Shown here: in pieces, positions 25,601 through 36,344 of the stretch | Numbering within the stretch: position 1 is the stretch's first letter | Layout: every line of letters begins with the position of its first letter | From: Hybos culiciformis | Lineage: Eukaryota > Arthropoda > Insecta > Diptera > Hybotidae | Length of the DNA: 64,000 nt | NCBI GenBank assembly: GCA_964007475.1 | Contig: OZ023273.1 | Span: 12,475,922-12,539,921 of the forward strand | Reading direction: 5' to 3' | Program-made: the position numbers and the translations under genes | Notes under the pieces: model-generated | What the model was told of the DNA's origin: nothing | Database searches by the model: none | Seen by the model: the letters and a program-made list of their open reading frames with translations, nothing else

Positions 25601-27443
25601 AAATATGTATATATAATGTTTGGGCTAGATCTCTCTCAGTGCAAGATGTTTTTGTTTGATTTCAACCATTGTCTTTATTTTTTGAATATATTTAAGGAAA
25701 CATAAATACTTATATGAAAAGTAATATTTAAAAGATAGCACGATGGCATTGATCAGCGAGAAATAATTAAAGTTTAGATTTTTTTAAAGCTATATATTTT
25801 TTTAATAATTTTACTTAAAGTTATTTAAATAAAATTGTATGGTATTTCGTTTTCTTTTTTTTCCGCAAAAAGTCATATTAAATTTTATAAAAATGTCTAA
25901 GCATCAGAAAAAATATATATTTTTTATGGAAAAACAAATTATACGTAGATATGTAGATATTATATATGTACATAACACATATAATTTAATGTTCGATTTT
26001 TGGTCTTGGAAAAAATCCTTTAAGTAAATGTCACACATAAATTCCAAAAATTTATTTTATTTCTCACTTTTAAATAACATAAGTTAAGATATGAGAACAT
26101 TTAACGATTTAAAAAACCCCGAAAAGTACTTTGAATTTTCAGATAATATTAATCAAAACAAGGTACAAAGAGCAGCAGGTCGGGTCAAGATAGGGTTCAA
26201 TTAATATAAAATCTTATTCAATTCGCACCTTTTATGTTCAACTTTGTGCAAATTCAATCTTATGTTTTGCACATATTTTAAAAATCTTTGTGGAGCGATT
26301 ATATAAAACTGCATTGAAACATTGATTTCTGTATGACGGAAAGGTTTAATACCATAATTATAAAGCTTACAATCACAAAAAAATTTCTTTAATATATTTT
26401 TCGATAAATTTTCTTCCGATATTATTTACATTATTCAAATATGATCCTAATTTAAAAATGTTCCATATCACATGAATAAGTTAGAATACAAATTTTCAAT
26501 GTATGTATAATATGTATAGAAAAAAAGCTGTTGCAACTTATTTAAAATTCATAAATCTAGGAATATTGTATTTATTTAAATTAAATTAAAGAAGAATGAA
26601 ATAAATTTCTATAATTTACATTACTCGTATCTTTCTGCTATTGTATTAATTTTTAAAATCACCTGAAAATTTTTTTCTAAGCTCATAGCTCGAATTAAAG
26701 TTGTATTAGAACTTTCGAGTCCTTAAATTAAAATTAGATATTATATATTTACATATAAGAACGACACTTAATTCTCACTTCAGTACTGTCTAATAGTTTA
26801 CGCATAGCGAATATTTACTCTTCTAATTTCACGTTTTTGATCACCAGCCCTTGATCTAGTAAAATAAAATTTCATATGTTCGGATACATAAGCAGATAAA
26901 ACTCATATTTTCATCAAGTGAATAAAAAAAAAAATTGGAAAAAAACCATACCCAAAGTAACCGCATAAGTTAAAAATAAAAATTGAAAAAAATATTAGAT
27001 GGAAGAAAATATTGAAGCCAAAGTGGATTTTGAACATTTGAAAAAAGCCTTTTAAGCATAAACCATATATTAAAAATTTTATACTTTATAAATTCATTTT
27101 TTTATTTAACTTTTTTTTCTTCTCCTGTCTTGTTAACTACTTCGAGTTCTTCCAGAAAATATAAAAAAAATTATAAGATAGGGATTTTTCTTTCAATATA
27201 TATTATTGTTGTGTGAAAAAAAAGTTAAATAGAAGACGAAAGGTTTGTCTCAAAATAAAATTGCGTAAATGTCTACAAGTTGTAGAGCTTCGAATATTTT
27301 ATTTTTATTTTTTTTTTATCTTTTTTCGTACTTTTGTAAAATTATTTTCTATTTTTCGAGATCATTGTAGACAGTCTAATGGTCTATCCACACACTAATT
27401 TTCATCGGAATCCATTAAATCACGTTAAAATAATTTTAATTAA
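22622..27443. other. AT-rich intronic stretch
   Basis: No gene is supported. A GC-richer patch at about 23147-23210 is listed separately. A small perfect 7-bp inverted repeat (AATTCCG/CGGAATT) lies near 22750-22770. The plus-strand open frames at 25839-26027 and 27213-27398 are low complexity. Confidence 0.55.
23147..23210. other. GC-richer island, origin unknown
   Basis: The bases between about 23147 and 23210 are far richer in G and C than the surroundings. The minus strand reads, among others, RCDWQGFHHNLL and GKGFIITYWMVPLF in two frames; the plus strand reads YDETLASRNAAVFSYS. No splice sites fit. It may be a short relic of a transposon ORF. I cannot assign it. Confidence 0.25.
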
Positions 27444-28185
27444 GGGGGTATTCTAGTCTAGAAATTTGAAAAAATCTTCTTTTTTTTTTTTCATATTTTC
27501 AAAGTTTAACTCTTTAAGAACATGTCTTTAAGAGGATTTTAGAAAATTCAAATTATTTTCAAAGGTGTGGCTGTTTTACTAAAATATCATTTCATGAATT
27601 AGACTGGCGAGATACTTTACGTGAAACTTTAAACACGTTTTTCTCAAAACTGTCTTTTTTAAAACGATTCCCATGATAACTCAAGTCCTACTGAACCGAT
27701 TTACTTCAAATTTTGTAGAGGTCTTCTTCATAGGCTTCTATATCGTTCGAACTATCCTCATCCCAAAATTTTAATGCTTACTATTTTTAAAAATTTCCAA
27801 GAATTAAAAAAAAGTGATACAAAAACAAATTTTTTTTTCAAATAGTCGCCATTTTGTAAAAAAAAATTTGTTTTCAATTCTTTTAGTTCGAACAATAGAG
27901 GCATTCCTATAGATTAATAATCGTTTTTGTTTTTTTTGTATTTTTTCAAATTGCCAGAAGGGCTGAATCGTGGGAGTGGTCACGTGCCAATTGTTTGAGA
28001 GCCCCACTTCATCAGCTGCGAACTCTTTGAATTTTGAATTTTTTACTTTTTTTTTTTTTTACTGAATTCTTAAAACATTAATAAATATCCTATAAAAAAA
28101 ATGGATAGTAAAAATATTGATTGGTTTTTTCTTACAGCACTTCAAAAATTGCACTAAATTCGTGCCTCTAGACTAGAATACTCCC
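27444..28185. mobile_element. 742-bp piggyBac-like MITE (TTAA insertion)
   Basis: The left end is GGGGGTATTCTAGTCTAGA (27444-27462) and the right end is its inverse with one change (28167-28185, GGGAGTATTCTAGTCTAGA on the minus strand). Both ends directly abut TTAA (27440-27443 and 28186-28189), the invariant target duplication of the piggyBac superfamily. The interior has no transposase; the minus-strand open frame at 27804-28007 shows no domain. It also carries an ACTGAACCGATTTACTTC segment of a kind often seen in insect MITEs. It is a non-autonomous element inside the long intron. Confidence 0.85.
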
Positions 28186-28189
28186 TTAA

Positions 28190-31132
28190 GTATATACATT
28201 TTAAAAGAAAATTTTATAATACTTCGTTCGTTTCAGCTCGTAACTTAAAAACTCGAAACCGTAGAATCTCATCCTGAAGGTATTCAAACATTCCAAATCG
28301 GATTAATAACTTATTAGTTGCAAGTATTTTAGTGTGGGACAGACAGACGCAAAGCCGACTAAAAATTAAGTTAGTCGTTAAAAATTTTGACGTGTGAGAT
28401 TCGGAGAGATTGGTATTGACTAATGAGTTTTTGTAGCAAGTAATTGGATATTTGATAAAAAAAAAAATCATTCCGCATATGTTATAAACGTACATATTTA
28501 TATATTAAACAGTTTCATATGTATACACAACATTAAATATCTCATCAATTTTTTCAAGGAATTATTTAGGCTTTTAATATTTATAATATAATATTATTTA
28601 TTTATTATTTTACTCATCAGATATAGGAAACCGCAATAACAATCATTATCTTGAAATGACAATCTATAAATTTGAAATGAAACACTTTTAGTGATTGTTA
28701 ATTGATTGCAATCATTTAGGTTTCAGGTGGTATAAAGTTTAACATACATACATGAGATGTATGCGTTTAAGATATAACTATTCAAAACCATAATCAAATA
28801 TGTTATAATAAAATATATAAATTTACAACCAGTAACACAATAATAATTTCAATGTTTGAATTGTCTTAAAAGAAATACTTTGAGTATTTAAGTATAAAAA
28901 TACTTCTAAACTTAAAATTCTTGCAAAAAAATGACAAAAAAATAGTAATACAATGCAATTTTCTATAGTTAGAATAAGAAAAGTATCAAAATTCTGAAAA
29001 TTTCTTGAATTATGGTAGGTATATATAATTTGGAGACAAAAATATTCAATTCAATCGGGACCAATCAACTTTTTGGTTTCGAACAAATCAGTACGACAAC
29101 AATATGAAAAAATTACAGAAAAAAAAAGTTCTTCTAAAAGTTTCGCAAAATTGTCACTAAGTTAATAAGTTATTCGTGTTTATAAAATGCTTAAAATATA
29201 ACATTGTGAAACGGAGTGTAATATTATTTTGATTTAAGATAATCAAAAAAAAGAAAATATATATATATAATAAATTTATAATCATAAAGAAAATCCTTTG
29301 TAGAATGAAAATCATGTTAAATTGAATTTCAGCCCTAATTTCCCAGCATGTTGTAACTCTTCATGGCAATTCTATTATCCAACAAAGGTGGATAAGCAAT
29401 AGATTTAAAGCACAAAAAAAAAATGTCAAAATTAAAAGCAAACAATTTCCAGACTAAAACAACAACTGTGCACAATGTGAAAAAGAATTCTCCTTTCCAT
29501 AATTTAAAAACTTTCTACTTTTAGTATTTACGCTCTATGAATTTCTATTATATTTGTGTTCATAATAATTTTTTATTTTTTTTAAATTTATAAAGAGAAA
29601 TTAATTATTTCACATTCCAAAAAATAAATATTTACTCTTATTATTATGTATTTTATATTCTAGAATACATTTTGTTTCAAGCATATAATATATTAGTTGC
29701 AGATGACTAAATTTCCTTGTTGTATCATTGAACCTGTATTACATTATATAATATATATGTATATATCTTATTATATAAAACGCTCATTTAAAATTAAACT
29801 ATTTAAAGGTTTTCAGGATAGATTTCCTCAAGAATAGGATTATTATTATATTGTTGCACTTTGAAAGAAAATCATAAATTTATAGAATATATACCTGACA
29901 ACTTCAGTATATCAATAACTAGTAGATCTCGATTTTCATGTTCTAAGAAATTGTATTAATTCAGATGACATTTCAAGTTATTGCACTGCCTTGTTCTGAT
30001 TTTAAAAATAATTCTATTATAAATTTAAAAATTATTGAAGTAAGTTTTTATTAATTTGCTTATTTTGAATCCCTTAATTTAAAATTTTCCTAATTAACTG
30101 AAAAACTGATTTCTTATTATTCTGTGCATATACAAACATTATGAGACACTGTCTTTAAATAATAAGTTTGCACTAAAAACAATCAGTTTTTTTCGAAATT
30201 TATTACTGGCGATCATTGGAAGTAAAGTGGAATTGATTTGAAATGCTATAATAAACATATTTCTGTTTCAAACAAACTATTGTTGTAGTTTTGTTAAATT
30301 TTTCAAATTTTGAAAACTATAACATTTTTATTATGAAAATCATAGGACAATTAAATAAGTGACTTATCTATTTATGATATGATGAATGTTTTACAGAAAT
30401 TTTGATCCCGTGACTTCGGCGAGGAGGCTAAATTAGAAACTGGTTTTAAAATTTAGTTATACTCCGATAAAAGTTCCAACGTTTAACCCGAATCGGCTAT
30501 TTAGAAGACTGGATAACATAAGTTTCACACATTGTAGATCCAAATTAAATTTTAACAATTTTTTAACGCTAAAGTTAACATTTAAAAGTTTATTAGTGTT
30601 CCGTAGTTGTGTATACAAAATAAAAAAACAAGAAGAAACTGTTGAGTCTGAATGTAATACGTGATGCAATTCAATTTTAACAAAGAAATTTATTTTTATT
30701 TTATTTTTTATTTTTTATTTTTTTTTTTTCAAATTCATTCGTTCTTTTAAATTCAATAATATAATGACAGAAATGTTTTGTTGCTGCTGACACTTAAAAT
30801 AGAATCTCTAAAAGTTAAACTAACATTATGTTCATTCAAAAAAAAAAAAACTAAAAGCATAAAGGAAGTATAAATAGAGAAATTAGTCCCATACAAAAAA
30901 TTCGAATAAAAAAAGTTAAACAAAATCAGATCAGACCCCCAAGCTTTTATTTTTGTTTAGAATATATCGCTATAACTAGAGAGCTTTATAGCTTTTAAAA
31001 TATTTTTTATATAAAGCTTTTAAAAATAAACAAAATATTTCTTTTATTATGATTGTATTTTAATGTTTACTAGTATTTGTTTCTCTATGAAAAAAAAAAT
31101 TGGGTTAGATAAATGTAAATAAAAAAATTATA
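28190..31132. other. Intronic stretch with unresolved repeat-like patches
   Basis: Directly after the piggyBac-like MITE, 28214-28495 is moderately GC-richer and open on the minus strand (93 codons, with no recognisable domain). It includes a GACAGACAGACG tract often seen in insect interspersed repeats. The patch near 30395-30500 (CCCGTGACTTCGGCGAGGAGG) and the minus frame 30457-30669 are similar in quality. None has defined ends. The rest is AT-rich. Confidence 0.4.
29335..29453 (-). other. Coding-like minus-strand frame (unidentified)
   Basis: After a possible acceptor (TTGTTTTAG, AG at 29455-29454) the minus strand is open for about 39 codons to TAG at 29337-29335. The last 20 residues (AYPPLLDNRIAMKSYNMLGN) look like ordinary protein. 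It cannot belong to the supported gene, because it would introduce a stop between its two exons. It could be an alternative 3' exon or a transposon relic. Confidence 0.2.
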
Positions 31133-31458
31133 TTTGAAAGCAGACGCCGACGCGATCATATTTTTGGTCTCTGCGGCTTAGCAGCGATATTTTCAATTTT
31201 TTGGAACTGCTGCTAAAAAAAAAAAATCATTGCTTGCTACTGCGTCGCTGATAATCGCTAAAAAAAAACCGTTAAAAAAAAAATCGAAAAAAAAAAAATT
31301 TTTTTTTTTCGTCGCTGCTTGGTTTTTTTTTTAAAACTTCTATGACTGCTAGCGATCGCTTTCACCTAAAAATTATTCGCTACTGCTAGGTTAAAAAACG
31401 TCGCTGCGTACCTTGCGGTCGCTCAAAATCTATGATCGCGTCGGCGTCTGTTTGAAAG
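31133..31458. mobile_element. hAT-like MITE with perfect 20-bp ends and 8-bp target duplication
   Basis: The element occupies 31141-31450 (310 bp). The left end is CAGACGCCGACGCGATCATA and the right end is its exact reverse complement. It is flanked by an identical 8-bp duplication TTTGAAAG (31133-31140 and 31451-31458). An 8-bp duplication with CAG...CTG ends fits the hAT superfamily. The interior has no ORF but carries several subterminal copies of TCGCTGC/GCAGCGA and a GCGATCGC palindrome, as expected for transposase-binding sites. The perfect ends and duplication suggest recent insertion. Confidence 0.9.
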
Positions 31459-31495
31459 CATTAATAAATTCATTTTATTTCATGTTTATTTACAT

Positions 31496-31747
31496 ATCGT
31501 CGGTCTCGTGCAAAAAGCACGAAACTGTAAGTTTGGCCGTTTTGAACTAATATTGTGCAAGAAACATAAAAAAACTAAAATATGAATATGTTCAAAGTCG
31601 AAAGTTCTCATAAATTATCCGCAATGACTATTTCTATTTTCTCGAAAGTACCAAAACGTACTACAAAAAAAGAAAAAAAAAATTCAAAACCAATTTTCTC
31701 AAAACTATGTTTTTGCAGTTTCGTGATTTTTGCAAGAGACCGACGAT
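31496..31747. mobile_element. 252-bp MITE with 32-bp inverted ends
   Basis: The left end begins ATCGTCGGTCTCGTGCAAAA and the right end is the inverse, matching over 30 of 32 bases (through CACGAAACTG). The left end contains a small hairpin (CGTGCAAAAAGCACG). The flanking octamers ATTTACAT and GCTCACAT share 5 of 8 bases, possibly a decayed 8-bp target duplication. The interior frames at 31582-31776 and 31760-31966 extend past the ends or lack domains. It lies only 37 bases from the end of the hAT-like element's target duplication. Confidence 0.75.
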
Positions 31748-34638
31748 GCTCACATTATTTTATATTATTGGAATAATGATTTTTTTTGTTCTTTTATTTT
31801 GATTTGTAAGGATACTTTCACTTTTTAAGAATATCCCTTTCAAAAATTTTGAGCCTTTTGTTATTAAAAGTGTTAATAACAAACTCCAAAAATTTAAATT
31901 TATGTTCATAACATTCGTCAGTTTCGGTGAACCAGAAATCATAATTTTGTTGCGTCCAAACAGCAATGTAATTGTATACTGTTTGTTAAAATTTTTTTTT
32001 TATAAACATTTTGATTAAAATAGTTATCAAAAAATTTTTTTAGTTAACTTATGATAAGAATTTTATAAATTTCAATGAAGACGAAGATACTAGTTTTTGA
32101 AAAAAAAAAAAAATCACAGATGCAAAAAATTGATATTAGCACATCACAACAATACATATTTAGACACATATTTTTTCATTTATTCATTATAGTTATGATT
32201 TTTCGCACAACTACATTCGAATTTTTATAAGTTGTGTAATTTTAAAACTAAACATCCTCAAAATTGAAAAAAATTAATGAGTATTAGAGAGAATAGAAAA
32301 GCTTTTTTGTATACATATGTTTTGGGGGTCTGAAAAAATAGGAAAAAAAATAAAAACGATATTTTAAAAAGTTGTTTGACATAGTTACTCTATATTATAC
32401 TTCCTTTATGCTAAAAGATAGAAATCGTTATTTATTTTTTTTTTTTTTTTTTCAAAATAAAGTTTAATAACAATGTTAAATACGTTAAATATAACAAATC
32501 CCAATATTGGACATACTAGTCTTGTAATATTATACCTTTATAGTATTTTATATGTCATTACAGAACGAATAAATAATATATGAATTTTGAACCAAAAAAA
32601 TTTTTTTTTAATTTTGCCAAAAAAGTTGATAATTATTTGCTTATTAAAAATTATGAAAATTATAATTATACATAAAATTATTAACGAAAAAATGTGTTCC
32701 TAGGTATATAGGTAAGTTTAAAAATAATGAGTGCATTCACAAAATTGAAAGGCCACTTACTTCAAAAATTATGTTCATTTTTATAGTTTTATTATACACT
32801 TAGTTTATTTTAGAAAAAAAAAAAAAAATTAAATACATACTACACAAATGACATTATACCAGTTAAGGAAACGTCAAGGTTCTGCAAAGAATTGTAGAAG
32901 TTCTAGCAGAAAATATATATATATACACCAATTTATATGACGACATATTTTAAAAAAAACTATAAGAACAATATAGTACATACATATGTTATGTATGTGT
33001 TTTATATTCTTCGCTCAATGTCAAAATTTTGGAAAACATACCGAACTAAAAAAATAATACATATATTATAATACATAGTACATATATGATGTCAAAAATA
33101 TTTTTATTAGACACAGATAAATTAATCTTCCCATTAATCATATTGAAAATTTCAAAACCATATCAATATGCCCTCTTCTAAAAATTTTAATAAATTGATT
33201 GAATAATTTGGCCTAATAAAAAATATTAAATAAGTACGATACATAATTTTTGTTGAAAACTTAAAAAATTTAAGATCTTTTTTGCTTTTAAAGAAAAACA
33301 TAGAGAATAATATTATTCTTAACTTTATAGAATGGAGTACATCAGATTTTAACTTATATGTAGTTATATTCTAGAATAAGCAAAATATTTATGTAGTATG
33401 ATACAAAATTGAACTTTTTGTTTGAAGGTATATTTGGAATCATGTATTTCAAAGATTTAAGTACTTAAGTAGTGATATATTTAAATTTTAAATGTTAATT
33501 CATTGCAATTTCTTTTTTAAAGCAATTGTTGTAATTATAATGTAAGATAATTTTTCAAGCGTAAGCTTGTTTTCATCCTTATTTAGCAAATAAAAAATAA
33601 ATAAAAAATCATATAAATTTTTGGAAATTTTTAATTTAATCTATATAATATTTCTTTAATATTACCAAAGAGAGTAATGACAATTATATACTTGCAAATT
33701 TATAACAAATAATATTTACTAATTACAACAAAAAATATCTTACACTATATAGCTTTATATTCCGCTATGTGACGCCAATAAAGATTTATGATCGTGATTA
33801 TAGTTAATTTTCGTTCGTTAAAATTTTTACTCATTATACGAAATTTATAAAGAGGCCCTAATTAAATTTCTGCACATCATTAATTTTATAAGTTAATATT
33901 ATGCTATAAATGTGTGAAATTTAATTCAAATTATATACTTTTAAACTAAATGATTCCGATGAAGAGAATTCAGTTTGTACTGCATAAAGTTAGGGTAAAC
34001 TTATTACATTTTTCTATCTCAACATATTTGTATCTAATCTTCAATTTAAGCCTATTCTTCTAAAAATTAAAATCATCCGGTACCTGATTTCCAACGCAGA
34101 TTATTTTTAAAATTAAAACAAAAAATATTATTCAAGTTTCTGTCTTCCCTTGTATTATTTACACTTCTTTTAAAATTGTGAGTCTATTCTACCATTATCA
34201 TCATTGTTTGATATACGAGTAGTTGTTTTTTAAAGAAAATTTAAAAACGTTCATCAAAGCGGAAGCCATAAGTTTAATTAAGAATTTATAAAGGTAAAGC
34301 TGAAGGTGATTTCTTAAATTTCCCGAAAGTTTTAAAAAAATCATTTCACTCAATTGATGAGTACCGATCAAATACTCAACGCATTTAAGAAACATTTATT
34401 TCCATGGAAATTCAAATAAAACTTTCATTATCATTGTGTAATCTATATTTTGCACCTTTCTTTTATCATAAATTTTAATGTTATAAATACGAACATTATG
34501 TTTTTATAATTATTACATTATTAAATCAAATTAGCACACAATTTTTGAACACAATATTATTAATAATTTTCTTATAATATACTCATACCTATTAGCATTT
34601 AGTATTTTACGTCAACAAATTTTATTAAAAAGATATTA
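31748..34638. other. AT-rich intronic stretch
   Basis: I see nothing with defined ends here. Poly-A runs and short (TA)n tracts are present (for example 32915-32925). The minus open frame 34201-34395 is low complexity. Confidence 0.55.
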
Positions 34639-34937
34639 TGTTTAACCATTGAGTAATAATATTTATAAGAGGGACAGAATTCATACAAGTAAATTTTTTT
34701 CAAAAATTATGACAATATTTTGAATGTGTTGAGTTAAATGTTTTAACTCAAATGTGTTTATTCTTAATTTTATTATTTTTATTATTGTATTAAGAATAAA
34801 CACATTTGAGTATGAAATTTTTATTCAATACATTGAAAATATTGTCATCATTTTTGAGTTATTTGAAAAAAAAATTCTGAAATTTACTTGTATGAATTCT
34901 GACCCTCTTATAAATATTATTACTCTATGGTTTAACA
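34639..34937. mobile_element. 299-bp palindromic TA-flanked MITE
   Basis: The two halves are inverted copies of each other. The ends are TGTTTAACCATTGAGTAATA and, inverted, TGTTAAACCATAGAGTAATA, each next to TA (34637-34638 and 34938-34939). The pairing runs through AAGAGGGWCAGAATTCATAC and closes near the centre with a perfect 23-bp stem (CTCAAATGTGTTTATTCTTA and its inverse) around an A/T loop at about 34769-34790. The plus-strand open frame 34754-34969 is produced by the palindrome and is not a gene. It is consistent with a foldback Tc1/mariner-type MITE. Confidence 0.8.
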
Positions 34938-34939
34938 TA

Positions 34940-35947
34940 GATTGTAATGTAAATGACATACTACTGTGAAGCATGACAAACAAACCATCAAAGATTTCTT
35001 TTTTTCCGAAAATCTTTAGGCTTAAATTTTATCTATTTTTTTTTTATTATTATTTAACTAGATGAAAAATTGAAGTTTTTGATTTACCTTATACGTAAGT
35101 GGAAATTAGAAATGATTAACACTGGCAGAACCACTAGCAAAAAAAAATCTTTGTTTGAACAATTAAAAGTAATAAATTAAAAACTATGTTTAAAAATGTA
35201 ATTTAATTTTCAACAGTTCAAATGTAGAAAAACATAAATTTTATTAATCGCGCTCTGTAATTATAATATATATCATTAAATAATTTTACTTGCCAAATTG
35301 ATTTTTATTTTTAGAGATTAATGCATCAATAATGGAACCGTGCTATGTTAACTAAATATCAGATTTGTTTTATGATCTATAAAAAGATTAACGCATAGTG
35401 ATTTTTTTATTTACGGGTAATTTATCAATTTAAAATTATGAGTACAAACACCTTGTAATGTAAACACATCAGAATTTTAATACCTAAAAAAATTATTATA
35501 TTGGCAAAGAATTTTTCTGAATAAGATATTTTGATAAAGATATTCCTGAAATTATTTCATACGCACATAATTTGAGTGGAAATGCTTTAAATAAAGATAT
35601 AAATGCCTTTAAATCATTGTATTCGCAAGCAAATTCTATTTTTTATATTTTTTTTTTTTTATGAATAAAATATTTTAATAGCTTTATAGATATTTCTTTC
35701 TGATCTATTAAATCATTTCCAGAGTAATAAAAAAAAAATTATTCTAGTTATACCTACTTATTTTATAAAAAGATAAAAAAAAAGAAACACTTTTAGGTAT
35801 ATTTTCGAAAATTAATAATAGAAGTGTTATTTATGTTCTTTTGGGCTAGGTCTAAAGTTCAGAAACAGTTTGAAAGAACACAAAAAAAAGTAAATTTTCC
35901 AATATGATTACATATAATTGCATTATGATTGAAAAAATTGGAAATTA
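34940..35947. other. AT-rich intronic stretch
   Basis: No gene, RNA or repeat with defined ends was seen. Confidence 0.55.
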
Positions 35948-35951
35948 TTAA

Positions 35952-36340
35952 GAGTACTTGGTACCAGTTTGGATTTTTTGTCCCAAAAATTTGATTGTAG
36001 AGCCGTTTTAGATTATTTTAAAGTTTAATTTAAAAAAAACATTTCATTCACAACCTCAGGAATGTTTCATAGTTTAAAATGACATAAAACTTTTTAGAAT
36101 CGGTTAAGGCTAAGTGCTCGAAATCTCTTGAAAACCATTTTGTGACACATAACAATGGTTTTGAAGAGATTTCGAGCACTTAGCCTTAACCGATTCTAAA
36201 AAGTCTTATACCCTTTTAAAGTATCAAACAGTTCGGAGGTTGTGAATGAAATGTTTTTTCTAAATTTAACTTTAAAATAATCTAAAACTGCTTTTCAAAA
36301 AAAATTTGGGACAAAAAATTCAAACTGGTACCAAGTCCCC
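35952..36340. mobile_element. 389-bp palindromic TTAA MITE (piggyBac-type foldback)
   Basis: Left end GAGTACTTGGTACCAGTTTG; inverted right end GGGGACTTGGTACCAGTTTG. Both abut TTAA (35948-35951 and 36341-36344). Almost the whole element is self-complementary. The inner stem is nearly perfect for about 48 bases (including CGGTTAAGGCTAAGTGCTCG) and closes on a loop of about 14 bases near 36152-36165. There is no ORF. It is a non-autonomous piggyBac-type foldback element, and transcription through it would give a long hairpin RNA. Confidence 0.85.
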
Positions 36341-36344
36341 TTAA

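Noticed and set aside
30457..30669. 70-codon minus frame with somewhat varied residues
   Set aside because: No splice sites, no start context, no recognisable motif; kept only as part of an unresolved patch.
31201..31330. CRISPR-like regular spacing of TCGCTGC motifs
   Set aside because: They are subterminal repeats of a eukaryotic hAT-type MITE, with irregular spacing and no spacers.
34754..34969. 71-codon plus frame
   Set aside because: It lies mostly within the palindromic MITE and is a by-product of its repeats.
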